Shown here: piece after piece, positions 51,566-60,479 of the stretch
Numbering within the stretch: the stretch's first letter is position 1
How the letters are laid out: every line of letters begins with the position of its first letter
Assembly (NCBI GenBank): GCA_965214975.1
Contig: OZ244055.1
Span: 1,488,001-1,552,000, forward strand
Origin: JAJEBT01 sp965214975
Lineage (GTDB): Bacteria; Pseudomonadota; Alphaproteobacteria; MPNO01; UBA830
Direction: 5' to 3'
Length of the DNA stretch: 64,000 bases
The notes under the pieces: generated by a model
Databases searched by the model: none
Seen by the model: the letters and a program-made list of their open reading frames with translations, nothing else
Told to the model about the DNA's origin: nothing
Made by a program: the position numbers and the translations under genes

Positions 51566-52263
51566 GCGGTCCTGCAGACCGCGGCATCGCCCGGCGGCTT
51601 GCGGCCGAGGCCCTCGGCACCGCCTTCCTGCTCGCGACCGTGGTCGGCTCGGGCATCATGGGGGAGCGGCTCGCGGACGGGAACGTCGCCGTCGCGCTTC
51701 TCGGCAACACCCTCGCGACGGGCGCCATCCTGGCCGTGCTGATCCTGGCGTTCGGGCCGCTCTCGGGCGCCCATTTCAATCCCGCCGTCACGCTGGCGTT
51801 CGCGCTCCGCCGGGAGATCGGCGCCCGGGACGCGGCCCTCTACGCGGCGGTGCAGGTTCCCGCCGCCGTCGCCGGCGTGGTCGCCGCGCATCTGATGTTC
51901 GCCGAACCGGTTCTCGCGCTCTCTTCCACGGCGCGCTCCCTGCCCGGCCACTGGCTCGGCGAGACGGTCGCCACGTTCGGCCTCGTGGCGACGATTCTCG
52001 GCTGCCTGCGCGCCCGCCCGGCGGCGGTTCCCTACGCGGTGGGCCTGTTCATCAGCGCCGGCTACTGGTTCACCTCCTCGACGTCGTTCGCCAACCCCGC
52101 GGTCACCGTCGCGCGGTCGCTGACCGACACCTTCTCCGGCATCGCGCCCTCCGACGTTCCCGCCTTTCTCGTTGCCCAGCTCGCGGGCGCCGTCGCCGCG
52201 ACCCGGGTTCTGTCCTGGCTCTGGCGGACCGGTTCGAGGGAAGGCCCGGTTTCCGCCTCCTGA
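51562..52263 (+). CDS. MIP-family channel, AqpS-like (arsenite efflux)
   Basis: A 233-residue aquaporin-fold protein with six membrane segments and both NPA boxes: AHFNPAVTLAF and FANPAVTVARS. After the second NPA, where most aquaporins have the selectivity-filter arginine, there is valine. That change is known to me from AqpS of Sinorhizobium meliloti, which lets As(III) leave the cell. Its start overlaps arsR, as in the S. meliloti ars operon, but arsC and arsH do not follow. Arsenite made elsewhere could leave through it (inference). Confidence 0.85.
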   Translation: MSGPADRGIARRLAAEALGTAFLLATVVGSGIMGERLADGNVAVALLGNTLATGAILAVLILAFGPLSGAHFNPAVTLAFALRREIGARDAALYAAVQVPAAVAGVVAAHLMFAEPVLALSSTARSLPGHWLGETVATFGLVATILGCLRARPAAVPYAVGLFISAGYWFTSSTSFANPAVTVARSLTDTFSGIAPSDVPAFLVAQLAGAVAATRVLSWLWRTGSREGPVSAS

Positions 52264-52268
52264 TCCCG

Positions 52269-52297
52269 TTCCCGACAGCGACCGGCTCCGGTATAAG
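52269..52297 (+). promoter_or_regulatory. possible pyk promoter
   Basis: TTCCCG (52269-52274), 17 bases, TATAAG (52292-52297). The -10 is good and the -35 weak. A start of transcription six to seven bases after it would coincide with the pyk ATG at 52304, so the message may be leaderless. Confidence 0.35.
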
Positions 52298-52303
52298 ACG
52301 GAC

Positions 52304-53716
52304 ATGAAGCGCGATCGCCGAGCGAGAATCATCGCGACCCTCGGTCCGGCCACCTCCGAACGGTCCGCCATCGAGAGCCTGTTCCTCGCCGGCGCCGACG
52401 TCTTCCGGCTGAATTTCAGCCACGGCACCCAGGGCGACCACCAGAACCGCCTGCAGATCGTCCGGGCTCTCGAACGCAAGTACGAACGCCCGATCGCGGT
52501 GATGGCCGACCTTCAGGGCCCCAAGCTCCGCGTGTCCACGATGCGGGACGGCGGCGTCGGTCTCGTCGAGGGAGGAACGCTCAGACTGGAGCTCGGCGAC
52601 GGGACCGGGACCGGGGAGCGCGTGTTTCTCCCGCACCCGGAGGTCTTCCACGCGCTGCGCCCGGACGCGGACGTTCTGCTCGACGACGGCAAGATCCGCC
52701 TGCGGATCACCGTCGCCGCCGACGACCACGCGCTCGCGGAAGTGGTCACGGGCGGCCGCCTCAGCGACCGCAAGGGGGTCAACGTCCCCCATGCCGTGCT
52801 CCCGCTCGCCGCTCTGACGCCGAAGGACCACTCGGATCTGGAATTCGCCATCGAGAACGGCGTCGACTGGATCGCGCTGTCCTTCGTGCAGCGCCCCGAG
52901 GATCTCCGCGAGGCGCGCGAACTCGTCGGCGACCGCGCCGCGATCCTGTCGAAGCTCGAGAAGCCGGCCGCGATCCGCGAACTCGACGGCATCATCGCGC
53001 TGTCCGACGCCGTCATGGTGGCCAGAGGCGATCTCGGGGTGGAGCTGCCTCCGGAAAACGTGCCCGGCATCCAGAAGCTGATCGTGCGGAGCTGCCGCCA
53101 GGCCGGCAAGCCGGTCGTCATCGCGACCCAGATGCTGGAATCCATGATCGACTCCCCCACCCCGACCCGCGCCGAGGCCTCCGACGTCGCCACCGCCGTC
53201 TACGACGGCGTCGACGCGGTGATGCTGTCGGCGGAAACCGCCTCGGGAAGCCACGCGACGGAAACGGTCGCGACCATGGACCGGATCATCGCCCAGGTCG
53301 AGCGCGACGAGCATTACCGGGCGACACTGGACACGGTGCGGGCCAACCCGGAACGGACCTCGGCCGATGCCATCACCGCGGCCGCGCGCCGGGTCGCCGA
53401 GACCATCGAGACCGCGGCGATCGCCACCTTCACGACGTCCGGATCGACCACCCTGCGCGCGGCCCGCGAGCGCCCGACGGTGCCGATCCTGTGCCTCACC
53501 CCCAGCCAGTCGACGGCGCGCAGGCTCAACATCGCCTGGGGCGTGCATCCGGTGATCTGCCGGGACGTCCAGGATTTCGCGGACATGGTCGAGAAAGCGG
53601 GCCGTTTCGCGCTCCACCAGGGGCTGGCGAAGGAAGGCGACCGGCTGGTCGTGACCGCGGGCACCCCCTTCGGCGTCCCCGGCAACACCAACGTGCTCCG
53701 CATCGTCAGGATCTAG
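52304..53716 (+). CDS. pyk: pyruvate kinase
   Basis: A 470-residue pyruvate kinase with RLNFSHGTQGDHQ, DLQGPKLRVS, the catalytic lysine and metal-site segment LSKLEKPAAIRELDGI, MVARGDLGVELP, then IATQMLESMIDSPTPTRAE and VMLSAETASG. The C-terminal allosteric domain is complete (TTSGSTTLRAARERP, GTPFGVPGNTN). It converts phosphoenolpyruvate and ADP to pyruvate and ATP. No Shine-Dalgarno sequence is obvious before the ATG. Its 3' end overlaps the convergent MaoC-like gene by 11 bases. Confidence 0.95.
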   Translation: MKRDRRARIIATLGPATSERSAIESLFLAGADVFRLNFSHGTQGDHQNRLQIVRALERKYERPIAVMADLQGPKLRVSTMRDGGVGLVEGGTLRLELGDGTGTGERVFLPHPEVFHALRPDADVLLDDGKIRLRITVAADDHALAEVVTGGRLSDRKGVNVPHAVLPLAALTPKDHSDLEFAIENGVDWIALSFVQRPEDLREARELVGDRAAILSKLEKPAAIRELDGIIALSDAVMVARGDLGVELPPENVPGIQKLIVRSCRQAGKPVVIATQMLESMIDSPTPTRAEASDVATAVYDGVDAVMLSAETASGSHATETVATMDRIIAQVERDEHYRATLDTVRANPERTSADAITAAARRVAETIETAAIATFTTSGSTTLRAARERPTVPILCLTPSQSTARRLNIAWGVHPVICRDVQDFADMVEKAGRFALHQGLAKEGDRLVVTAGTPFGVPGNTNVLRIVRI

Positions 53717-54188
53717 CCGCCGCCTCCCGCCGCGGACCGCCCGGGCCGCGGCACAGGATCAGGAACACCCCTTCGGCCAGCCACACCGGGTCGTCGTTCT
53801 CGTCGACCCCCCGGAACCGGAACCGCACGATTCCCCGGTCGGGCTTCGAGCGGGAGCGGCGCGATTCGAGCACCGCGACGTCGGACCGGATGCGCGCGCC
53901 CGGACGCACGGGCTTGAGCCACCGGAAGGTCTCGAAGCCCGGCGAGGCGAGACCCGCGGTCTCGCGCATGACGTCGTCGAGAAAAGGGGTCAGGCAGCTG
54001 AGCGCCGTCTGCCAGCCGCTCGCGATCACGCCGCCATGGGAAGCCGCGGCGGCGGAATCCGGCTCCGTGTGCATCGGCTGCGGATCGTGCTGTCTGGCGA
54101 ACTCGACGATGCTCTCGACGTCCGGAATCCAGGGCGGGTAGGTCCACTCGTCGCCGGCGGCAAAGTCCTCGAAAAAGAAGCGCGGCAT
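53706..54188 (-). CDS. MaoC-like hot-dog dehydratase
   Basis: A 160-residue single hot-dog protein. The catalytic pair Asp35/His40 sits in ARQHDPQPMHTE, followed by GGVIASGWQTALSCL, the MaoC/R-hydratase pattern. Start at 54188 (MPRFFFEDFAAGD) is conserved-like; a 17-residue upstream extension is not. Probable role: hydration of an enoyl-CoA or dehydration of a hydroxyacyl-CoA. It is divergent from the crotonase-family gene at 54308, which fits an acyl-CoA pathway. Confidence 0.85.
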   Translation of the reverse strand: MPRFFFEDFAAGDEWTYPPWIPDVESIVEFARQHDPQPMHTEPDSAAAASHGGVIASGWQTALSCLTPFLDDVMRETAGLASPGFETFRWLKPVRPGARIRSDVAVLESRRSRSKPDRGIVRFRFRGVDENDDPVWLAEGVFLILCRGPGGPRREAAARS

Positions 54189-54307
54189 GTCTTTCGCCCG
54201 GAGAACGCGGCCGAATCGGCACGGCGCGCAACCTACCACGGGTCTCCGGCGGCGGCCACGCCGCGGCCGGTTCTTGACCGCGGCCGGCCAGGCAATAGAC
54301 TGCTCCG

Positions 54308-55381
54308 ATGGAGAAGCCCCCGGAAGTCCTGTTCGCCGAGAGCGGCGGCATCGGACGCGTTCGCCTCAACAGACCACGGTCGCTGAACTCCCTGACCGCG
54401 GCGATGTGCCGCGAGATACACGCCCGTCTTCGCCGGTGGCGGGAGGACGACTCGGTCCGCTTCGTGATCGTGACCGGCGAGGGCGAGCGTGCCTTCTGCG
54501 CGGGCGGCGACGTCCGCAGGGTCTGCGAGACCGGACGGACCGACCCTATCCTCGCTCGCGGCTTCTTCGCGGAGGAGTACGCGCTCGACGCCTGCATCGC
54601 CGGTTTCCCGAAACCCTACGTCTGCCTGATCGACGGCATCGTGATGGGCGGGGGGCTGGGCATCTCCGTCAACGGGCGCTACCGCGTGGTCGGCGAACGC
54701 ACCGTCGCCGCGATGCCGGAAACCGCCATCGGGTTCGTCCCCGACGTCGGCGCCACCGCGTTTCTCGACGCCTGCCCGGGCCGTCTCGGCCTCTATCTCG
54801 GCCTCACGGGCGAGCGCCTCGAGGCGGCGGACGCCCTTCACGCCGGACTGGCGACCCATTTCGTGCCGGCGGCCCGCCACGAGGAGCTGGTTGACGCGCT
54901 GATCCCGACCGACGAGACGGAGGCCGATTTCGCCCTGGTGGAACGGGTGCTCGGGGAGTTCTCCGCCGATCCGGGTCCGGCGGCTCTCGCGGAACGCCAG
55001 CCGGACATCGACCGCCTCTTCGCGGCGGACACCGTCGAGGGAATCCTCGCGGCCCTCGCCGCGGACGGCACCGCCTTCGCCGCCGCCACGAGCGCGACGC
55101 TCGGCCGCATGTCGCCGACGAGCCTCAAGGTCGCGGCGCGCCAGCTGACCGCGCATGCCGGGCTGACGGTTCGCGAGGCGCTGGTTCTGGAATACCGCAT
55201 CGTCTGCCATGTCCTCGAGCGCCACGACTTCTACGAGGGAATCCGCGCCGTTCTCGTCGACAAGGACGGCAGCCCGAACTGGAAGCCCGACGCGATCGAG
55301 GCCGTGACGCGGGACGAGGTGGACGCCCACTTCGCGCCGGTCGGCGAGGCGGAACTCGAACTCCCTCCCCTTCGAACCTGA
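54308..55381 (+). CDS. 3-hydroxyisobutyryl-CoA hydrolase-like crotonase
   Basis: A 357-residue crotonase-superfamily protein of the long HIBYL-CoA-hydrolase type. RVRLNRPRSLNSLTAAM, AFCAGGDVRRVCE, MGGGLGISVNGRYRV, the catalytic-glutamate segment MPETAIGFVPDVGAT and the HIBCH-specific C-terminal DFYEGIRAVLVDKDGSPNW support the call. It would release 3-hydroxyisobutyrate in valine breakdown. A short enoyl-CoA hydratase gene follows after 14 bases. Confidence 0.88.
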   Translation: MEKPPEVLFAESGGIGRVRLNRPRSLNSLTAAMCREIHARLRRWREDDSVRFVIVTGEGERAFCAGGDVRRVCETGRTDPILARGFFAEEYALDACIAGFPKPYVCLIDGIVMGGGLGISVNGRYRVVGERTVAAMPETAIGFVPDVGATAFLDACPGRLGLYLGLTGERLEAADALHAGLATHFVPAARHEELVDALIPTDETEADFALVERVLGEFSADPGPAALAERQPDIDRLFAADTVEGILAALAADGTAFAAATSATLGRMSPTSLKVAARQLTAHAGLTVREALVLEYRIVCHVLERHDFYEGIRAVLVDKDGSPNWKPDAIEAVTRDEVDAHFAPVGEAELELPPLRT

Positions 55382-55395
55382 CGGAAAGGACAGCC

Positions 55396-56172
55396 ATGAC
55401 CCGCGAGTACATCATCGTCGAGACGCGAGACCGCGTCGGCCTCGTCACGCTCAACCGCCCGGAGAGTCTCAACGCCCTGTGCTCGCCGCTGATCGCGGAA
55501 CTCAACGAGGCCCTCGACGCCTTCGAGGCGGATCCGGAGATCGGCGCCATCGTTCTCGCGGGGAGTGAAAGGGCGTTCGCGGCCGGCGCCGACATCAAGG
55601 AGATGCAGCACAAGACCTGGCCGGACACCTACATGGAGGACTTCATCACCAACGGCTGGGAACGGCTGGCCCAGGTCCGCAAGCCCGTGATCGCGGCGGT
55701 CTCCGGCTTCGCGCTGGGCGGCGGCTGCGAGATCGCGATGATGTGCGACTTCATCATCGCCGCGGACAACGCCAGGTTCGGCCAGCCCGAGATCAATCTC
55801 GCGGTGCCCCCGGGAGCCGGCGGCACCCAGCGCCTGACCCGGTTCGTCGGCAAGTCGAAAGCGATGGACATGTGCCTGACCGGGCGTTTCATGGACGCGG
55901 ACGAGGCGGAACGGGCGGGGCTGGTCTCGCGCGTCGTGCCCGCGGCGGAACTGCTCGACGAAGCCCTCAAGGCGGCCGCCGCGATCGCCGAGAAGGCCGC
56001 CCCCGTGACCGCCCTCATCAAGGAATCCGTGAACCGCGCCTACGAGACGACGCTTTCCGAGGGCGTGCGGTTCGAGCGCCGCCTGTTCCAGGCGACCTTC
56101 GGAACGCCGGACCAGAAGGAGGGAATGGCCGCTTTTGTCGAGAAGCGCAAACCCGGGTTCCGCCGCGGATAG
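55396..56172 (+). CDS. enoyl-CoA hydratase
   Basis: A 258-residue crotonase. Oxyanion-hole segments are FAAGADIKEMQ and ALGGGCEIAMMCDF; catalytic glutamates lie near EIAMMCDF and GQPEINLAVPPGAGGTQRL. Full match to short-chain enoyl-CoA hydratases (EchA/PaaF-like). It could hydrate crotonyl-CoA, including that formed by the glutaryl-CoA dehydrogenase upstream in the window, or methacrylyl-CoA before the hydrolase at 54308. GGAAAGG precedes the ATG. Confidence 0.9.
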   Translation: MTREYIIVETRDRVGLVTLNRPESLNALCSPLIAELNEALDAFEADPEIGAIVLAGSERAFAAGADIKEMQHKTWPDTYMEDFITNGWERLAQVRKPVIAAVSGFALGGGCEIAMMCDFIIAADNARFGQPEINLAVPPGAGGTQRLTRFVGKSKAMDMCLTGRFMDADEAERAGLVSRVVPAAELLDEALKAAAAIAEKAAPVTALIKESVNRAYETTLSEGVRFERRLFQATFGTPDQKEGMAAFVEKRKPGFRRG

Positions 56173-56351
56173 CCCGGGTCTCCCGCGCAAGGCGATAGGG
56201 CGGCGGAAGACCGACAGAATCCCGGCGTCGGGACTGCCGGCACCCGGCCCTCCGGCGGCCGGCCGGGCGGCGAAGTTCCGATGTCGTTGAAGGAAAAGGC
56301 GGTTCCGGGCCGTTCATGCCGCGGCGACCGCAATACGCGTCCGGCGACGGC

Positions 56352-57347
56352 TCAGTCAAGGCGGCCATGCAGCGGCACGAAAAGGCTTTCGACGGGCACC
56401 TCGCGGTCCACGAACCCCTGCTGGTGCAGATAGCGAACGAAAGCCTCGAGGGTCCGCCGGTTCTCCTCCACGCCGTAGGGCCAGGGATCGCCGCCGAAGA
56501 TCTCGTCGATCTCGCGCAGGTCGTCGGTCAGCCACGGCAGCATGTAGCGCTGCGCGCCGGAGAAGTACATGCGTTCGAGCGCCCAGTTCTTGGCCTCCAC
56601 GAACGCCTTGTAGAGACTCTCGGCGATCCACGGGGCGGCTTCGTGAACGTCCTTGCGGACGACCACGAGATGCATGATCGGGTGGATGCCGGTCTCGGCG
56701 AAGTAGCGCCGTTCCTCGGCCCGGAAATCCGGCCACAGGCGGCGCACGCGGTCGGGACGGTCGCGCACGGAATCCGGGAGCCGGGAACCCAGAACGGCGT
56801 CGATCCCGCCGTCGGCCAGAAGGTCCGACAGCGACCTGTCCGAGGTGTTCGGCCTGAGATTCACGGACCGGGAGAACTCCGGCGGCGCGGGCGGGGAACC
56901 GTGCGAGCCCGGCTTTTCCATCGCCCCCTGGATCCACTCGACCTCCGACAGGTCCACGCCGTAGACGTTCTCCAGATCCCCGCGGATGAACACCGCAGCG
57001 GTCTGGGTGTAGAGCGGCGTTCCGATGCGCTTGCCGGCGAGGTCGCCGGGGCGCTCGATACCGGCGTCGCGGTTGACGCAGACGAAACCGTGGCGGAAAG
57101 CCTTGGACGGAAAGACCGGCAGGCCGACGAACGGGCATTCGCCCCGGGTCGCCATGACGGCGAACTCGGTGATCGACATCTCGGACAGGTCGAATTCCAG
57201 TCCGCCGACCATGCGGTCGAAGATCTCCCGCGGCGACTGGATCTCGATAAAGTTGAGGTCGATCCCCTCGACGCCGACGCGTCCGTAGCGGAGGGCCTCC
57301 ATGCGGTCGTAGGGTCCGCACGCGAAGGTCAGGGGCAGAAGCGACAT
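56352..57347 (-). CDS. solute-binding-like protein annotated as 4,5-dihydroxyphthalate decarboxylase type
   Basis: A 331-residue protein with the periplasmic-binding-protein type 2 fold seen in proteins labelled 4,5-dihydroxyphthalate decarboxylase. Family-like segments are PLTFACGPYDRMEALRYG, FIEIQSPREIFDRMV, SEMSITEFAVMATRG, FPSKAFRHGFVCVN and LAGKRIGTPLYTQTAAVFIR. No signal peptide is present, so either a cytoplasmic enzyme or a ligand-binding protein is possible. It lies 38 bases after the acyl-CoA ligase gene on the same strand, which suggests a joint role with an aromatic or carboxylic acid. Confidence 0.78.
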   Translation of the reverse strand: MSLLPLTFACGPYDRMEALRYGRVGVEGIDLNFIEIQSPREIFDRMVGGLEFDLSEMSITEFAVMATRGECPFVGLPVFPSKAFRHGFVCVNRDAGIERPGDLAGKRIGTPLYTQTAAVFIRGDLENVYGVDLSEVEWIQGAMEKPGSHGSPPAPPEFSRSVNLRPNTSDRSLSDLLADGGIDAVLGSRLPDSVRDRPDRVRRLWPDFRAEERRYFAETGIHPIMHLVVVRKDVHEAAPWIAESLYKAFVEAKNWALERMYFSGAQRYMLPWLTDDLREIDEIFGGDPWPYGVEENRRTLEAFVRYLHQQGFVDREVPVESLFVPLHGRLD

Positions 57348-57385
57348 CGTCTCTCTCCGGCAATGGAAGCCCGGGCGCGGTCCGT

Positions 57386-58924
57386 TCACCCGAGGGAAGC
57401 CGATTCGGCAAGCGCGCGCAATTCCCGGCGCAGCACCTTGTTCGCCGCGTTCCGGGGCAGTTCGTCGACGAACACGTATCCGCGCGGCCGCTTGTAGTCG
57501 GCGAGCTCCGAGGCCCGGCACCAGGCGTCGAGCGTTTCCGGATCCGCGCCGTCGGCCACCACGCACGCGACCACCCGTTCGGTCAGGCGGTCGTCGGGGA
57601 CGCCGACGACGGCGACGTCGCGCACGCCGCCGTGCCCGCGCAGCGTGGTCTCCACCTCCTCGGGATGGATGTTCTCCCCGCCGGAAACGATCATGTCGTC
57701 GACCCGGCCCCGCAGATCGAGATCCCCGTCGGCAAGACGCGCCGCGACGTCGCCCGTCCGGTACCACCCGTCGACCAGCTTCTCGGCGGTCGCTTCGGGG
57801 CGCCCGAGATACCCGGAGAAGGTGGCGTCCGCGGAGGCGTCGACCAGAATCTCGCCCTCCTCTCCGACCGTGCAGAGATCGTCGACCCCGCCGCCGATCC
57901 TGGCGATCCGCACGTCGGAATAGAACCCGGGGCGGTATCTCGTCGGCCGGCCGACGGGGTCCGGCATGTAGAGCGCGTTCATGACCTCGGTGGTGCCGTA
58001 GATGTTGGTCATCCGCGCCCGCGGGAACGCGGCGCGGACCCGTTCGAGAAGCGGCCCCGGCATCACGGCGCCCGCGTAGACGAGCGTCTCGACCGAACCC
58101 GTGTCGCGTTCCGGGAAGTCCGGAAGGGACAGAAGCGCGTGGAAATGCGCCGGTGCGCCGTAGAGAAAGGTGATCCGCTCGCGCTCCAGAGCCTCCGCCG
58201 CGGCGCCCGGATCGAACACCGAATGGACATGGTACGTGCCGTTCATGGCCAGCGTGGCCAGGAACGCCGAATACAGCCCGACCGCATGGAAAAGCGGCAT
58301 CAGGCCGAGCGACCGGTTGTGCGCCCCGTGGCGCAGGCCGCACTGGGTCGTCACGTACAGGACGCGGGCGTCGGTCACGCGGTGGGGCAGCATCACGCCC
58401 TTGGGCAGGCCCGTGGTGCCGGACGTGTAGAGGACGAGGGAGAGCGCCTCGGGGTCGGGCGCCGTCCATGGCGGGAGATCCGCGCCGTCGCCGCGGCACG
58501 ACGAGAACTCCCGCGCGCCGGCCGCCTCCCCGCCGACGCAGAACACGCGGCCGGCGTCCCCGACGGCTTCGACGGCGGCCGCCGCGACCGCCTCGTCGGC
58601 GGCGCACAGGGCGAGCCTCGCCCCGGCGTCGCGCATCAGGGCGCCGGCCTCCCCGGCCTTGAGGCGGGGGTTCATCAGGCACGGAACGGCGCCGAGCCGG
58701 TGCAGCGCCAGCACGGCCACCGCGTGTTCCCAGAAATTGGGCAGCGTCACCGCCGCCCGCGCCCCGGGCTCCAGCCCCGCGGCGGCGAGACCCGCCGCCA
58801 CGGTCTCCGCCTCCCCGACCAGTTCCGCGAACGACGCGCGCCGACCGCCGCGGTCGTCCGCCATCGCGATGCGGTCCGGAGTCCGCCTCGCGGCAAGGCG
58901 CACATGGTCCCACACGGTCTGCAT
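57386..58924 (-). CDS. class I acyl-CoA ligase (AMP-forming)
   Basis: A 512-residue adenylate-forming enzyme. The P-loop is LYTSGTTGLPKGV, then the motif TNIYGTTEVMNA, DGWYRTGDVAARLADGDL, GRVDDMIVSGGENIHP and the C-terminal catalytic lysine in LPRNAANKVLRREL. Note Ala before Asn-Lys in place of the usual Gly-Lys. ATG at 58924 follows GGAGG; the frame extends to 59044 without conserved sequence. It activates a carboxylic acid as the CoA thioester; which acid is unknown. Confidence 0.9.
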   Translation of the reverse strand: MQTVWDHVRLAARRTPDRIAMADDRGGRRASFAELVGEAETVAAGLAAAGLEPGARAAVTLPNFWEHAVAVLALHRLGAVPCLMNPRLKAGEAGALMRDAGARLALCAADEAVAAAAVEAVGDAGRVFCVGGEAAGAREFSSCRGDGADLPPWTAPDPEALSLVLYTSGTTGLPKGVMLPHRVTDARVLYVTTQCGLRHGAHNRSLGLMPLFHAVGLYSAFLATLAMNGTYHVHSVFDPGAAAEALERERITFLYGAPAHFHALLSLPDFPERDTGSVETLVYAGAVMPGPLLERVRAAFPRARMTNIYGTTEVMNALYMPDPVGRPTRYRPGFYSDVRIARIGGGVDDLCTVGEEGEILVDASADATFSGYLGRPEATAEKLVDGWYRTGDVAARLADGDLDLRGRVDDMIVSGGENIHPEEVETTLRGHGGVRDVAVVGVPDDRLTERVVACVVADGADPETLDAWCRASELADYKRPRGYVFVDELPRNAANKVLRRELRALAESASLG

Positions 58925-58995
58925 CGCGTTCCTCCGGCCGGTCCGGAACGAGTATACCAGCGCCCCTCCGGCACCGCCCCGTCCGCCGGGCGGGG

Positions 58996-59009
58996 TGGGA
59001 TGCATCCCA
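58996..59009. promoter_or_regulatory. 14-base perfect palindrome, possible operator
   Basis: tgggatgcatccca lies in the 166-base divergent gap between the acyl-CoA ligase and the methyltransferase module, 18 bases upstream of the -35 element at 59027. Its core gatgcatc recurs beside the ndh-hnr promoter (14903-14910). Confidence 0.4.
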
Positions 59010-59026
59010 ACCCCGGTTTCCGTCCC

Positions 59027-59055
59027 TTGCATCCGCCGGCGCAAGAGCGTTCAAT
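59027..59055 (+). promoter_or_regulatory. promoter of the methyltransferase-metF module
   Basis: TTGCAT (59027-59032), 17 bases, TTCAAT (59050-59055), 35 bases before the ATG at 59091. Confidence 0.4.
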
Positions 59056-59090
59056 ATGGGATGAGAACGTCGGCACGGAGAGCGGCCACC

Positions 59091-60479
59091 ATGAACGACG
59101 GGCTTCTGGAACGCATCGAGGCCTACTGCCGCCGCAACCGGATTTCGGAGACCACCTTCGGAAAGCGCGCCGCCAACGACGGGAAGTTCGTCGGCCGCCT
59201 GAGGGACGGACGCCGCGTGACCACAGCGGTCGCCGCCCGGGTCGAGGCGTTCATGGCCGACGGCGGCGAGAACGTCGCCGAACTGCAGACCTACGATCCC
59301 CGGGTCGCCGCCTCTGGCGGCTCCGTGAGGCCCGCCACGTCCAGCCCGGAGAGCGGGCCCGAGCATTTCCGGTTCTACGACAACCGCCAGAAGTACCTCC
59401 TGTTCGTCAACACCTGCTCGGAGAAATGGGCGGTGGCCGAGCGCGTCGGGCAGGAACTCAAGCGGCTGCGCGTGCGCCCGCCGTCGCTGCGCGTCTTCGA
59501 CGCCGGCATGGGCGACGGCACGGTGCTGACGCGCGTGATGCGCAACATGCACCATCTCCATCCGACGGTGCCGTTCTACGTCGTCGGCAAGGAAATCAGC
59601 CTCGAGGACGTGCGCCTCACCCTCGAGAAGCTGCCGGACCGCTTCAACGAGCATCCGGCGACGGTGGCGGTCATCACCAACATGCTCTACAGCGAGGCTG
59701 CGGCCCTGACGCCGCGCGCCCCGGAGAGCGCGGCCCGGCTCAACTGGCGCGAGGTCGCGCTCGTGGGGGACTCCTCGCACGACTTCGCCGACCAGATCGC
59801 CGACCTCGAATCCGAGATCGCCGAGGGCTGGCAGGTGCAGAGCAGCCCCAAGACCGGCAATCCGGTCTACGTCCGGCCCTCGGTCCTCATCCTCTACCGC
59901 GACGACCACAGGATCCTGCTCGACACCATCATTCCCCGGCCCGGCGCCGCGGCGCGCGACTACAACCTGATCATCGCCTCGCAGCCGTTCCGGGCGCGCG
60001 CCTCCCTCGATCTCAAGGTCAGGCGGGTTCTGGCGCCGCTGGCGAAGTCGCTGGCGCCCGGCGGGCGCATGCTCGCCATCCACTCCCACGGCAACGACCC
60101 CGGCCTCGAGATCATCCGGCGGGTCTGGCCCGGCGAGAGCCCCTTCCAGCACAGCCGCCACGTCCTGCTGTCGGCGCTCAGGAAGGAACTCGGACGCGGC
60201 GGCCGCGATCTCAACTTCGGCCCCGGCTCCGACCGCAGCGCGCTGTTCCGCTACGTGATGCACACCCTGCCAACCGAGATCGGCTCGTCGATCGGGACAT
60301 CCACCCTGCTCGCGGCGTGGAACGCGGCCATCTACGTGGCCCAGATCGAGGACGCGCGGCTCGAGCCGGTGATGGCCGATTCCGCCTATCTCGACGCCAC
60401 CCGCGACGTCCTCCACGAACGGGACGGGCTCTGGTTCCTCGACGAATCCTTCGTCGTGTCCCGGCGGGGCGACGCATGA
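59091..60479 (+). CDS. HTH-like domain fused to SAM-dependent methyltransferase
   Basis: A 462-residue two-part protein. Residues 10-56 look like a small lambda-repressor-type helix-turn-helix (RNRISETTFGKRAAND, then FVGRLRDGRRVTTAVAARV). Residues from about 90 form a Rossmann methyltransferase-like domain with motif I VFDAGMGDGTVLTRVMRN (135-152) and an unusual later section (PGESPFQHSRHVLLSALRKE, TEIGSSIGTSTLLAAWNAA). ATG at 59091 follows GGAGAG; ATG at 59061 would add ten residues. The metF-like gene overlaps its stop (ATGA), so a one-carbon link is likely. The substrate and any DNA binding are unknown. Confidence 0.75.
   Translation: MNDGLLERIEAYCRRNRISETTFGKRAANDGKFVGRLRDGRRVTTAVAARVEAFMADGGENVAELQTYDPRVAASGGSVRPATSSPESGPEHFRFYDNRQKYLLFVNTCSEKWAVAERVGQELKRLRVRPPSLRVFDAGMGDGTVLTRVMRNMHHLHPTVPFYVVGKEISLEDVRLTLEKLPDRFNEHPATVAVITNMLYSEAAALTPRAPESAARLNWREVALVGDSSHDFADQIADLESEIAEGWQVQSSPKTGNPVYVRPSVLILYRDDHRILLDTIIPRPGAAARDYNLIIASQPFRARASLDLKVRRVLAPLAKSLAPGGRMLAIHSHGNDPGLEIIRRVWPGESPFQHSRHVLLSALRKELGRGGRDLNFGPGSDRSALFRYVMHTLPTEIGSSIGTSTLLAAWNAAIYVAQIEDARLEPVMADSAYLDATRDVLHERDGLWFLDESFVVSRRGDA

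Noticed and set aside
56352..60416. Open frame of 1354 codons on the minus strand
   Set aside because: Only the last 331 codons (56352-57347) encode a recognisable protein; the rest is read-through antisense to the methyltransferase gene and out of frame with the acyl-CoA ligase.
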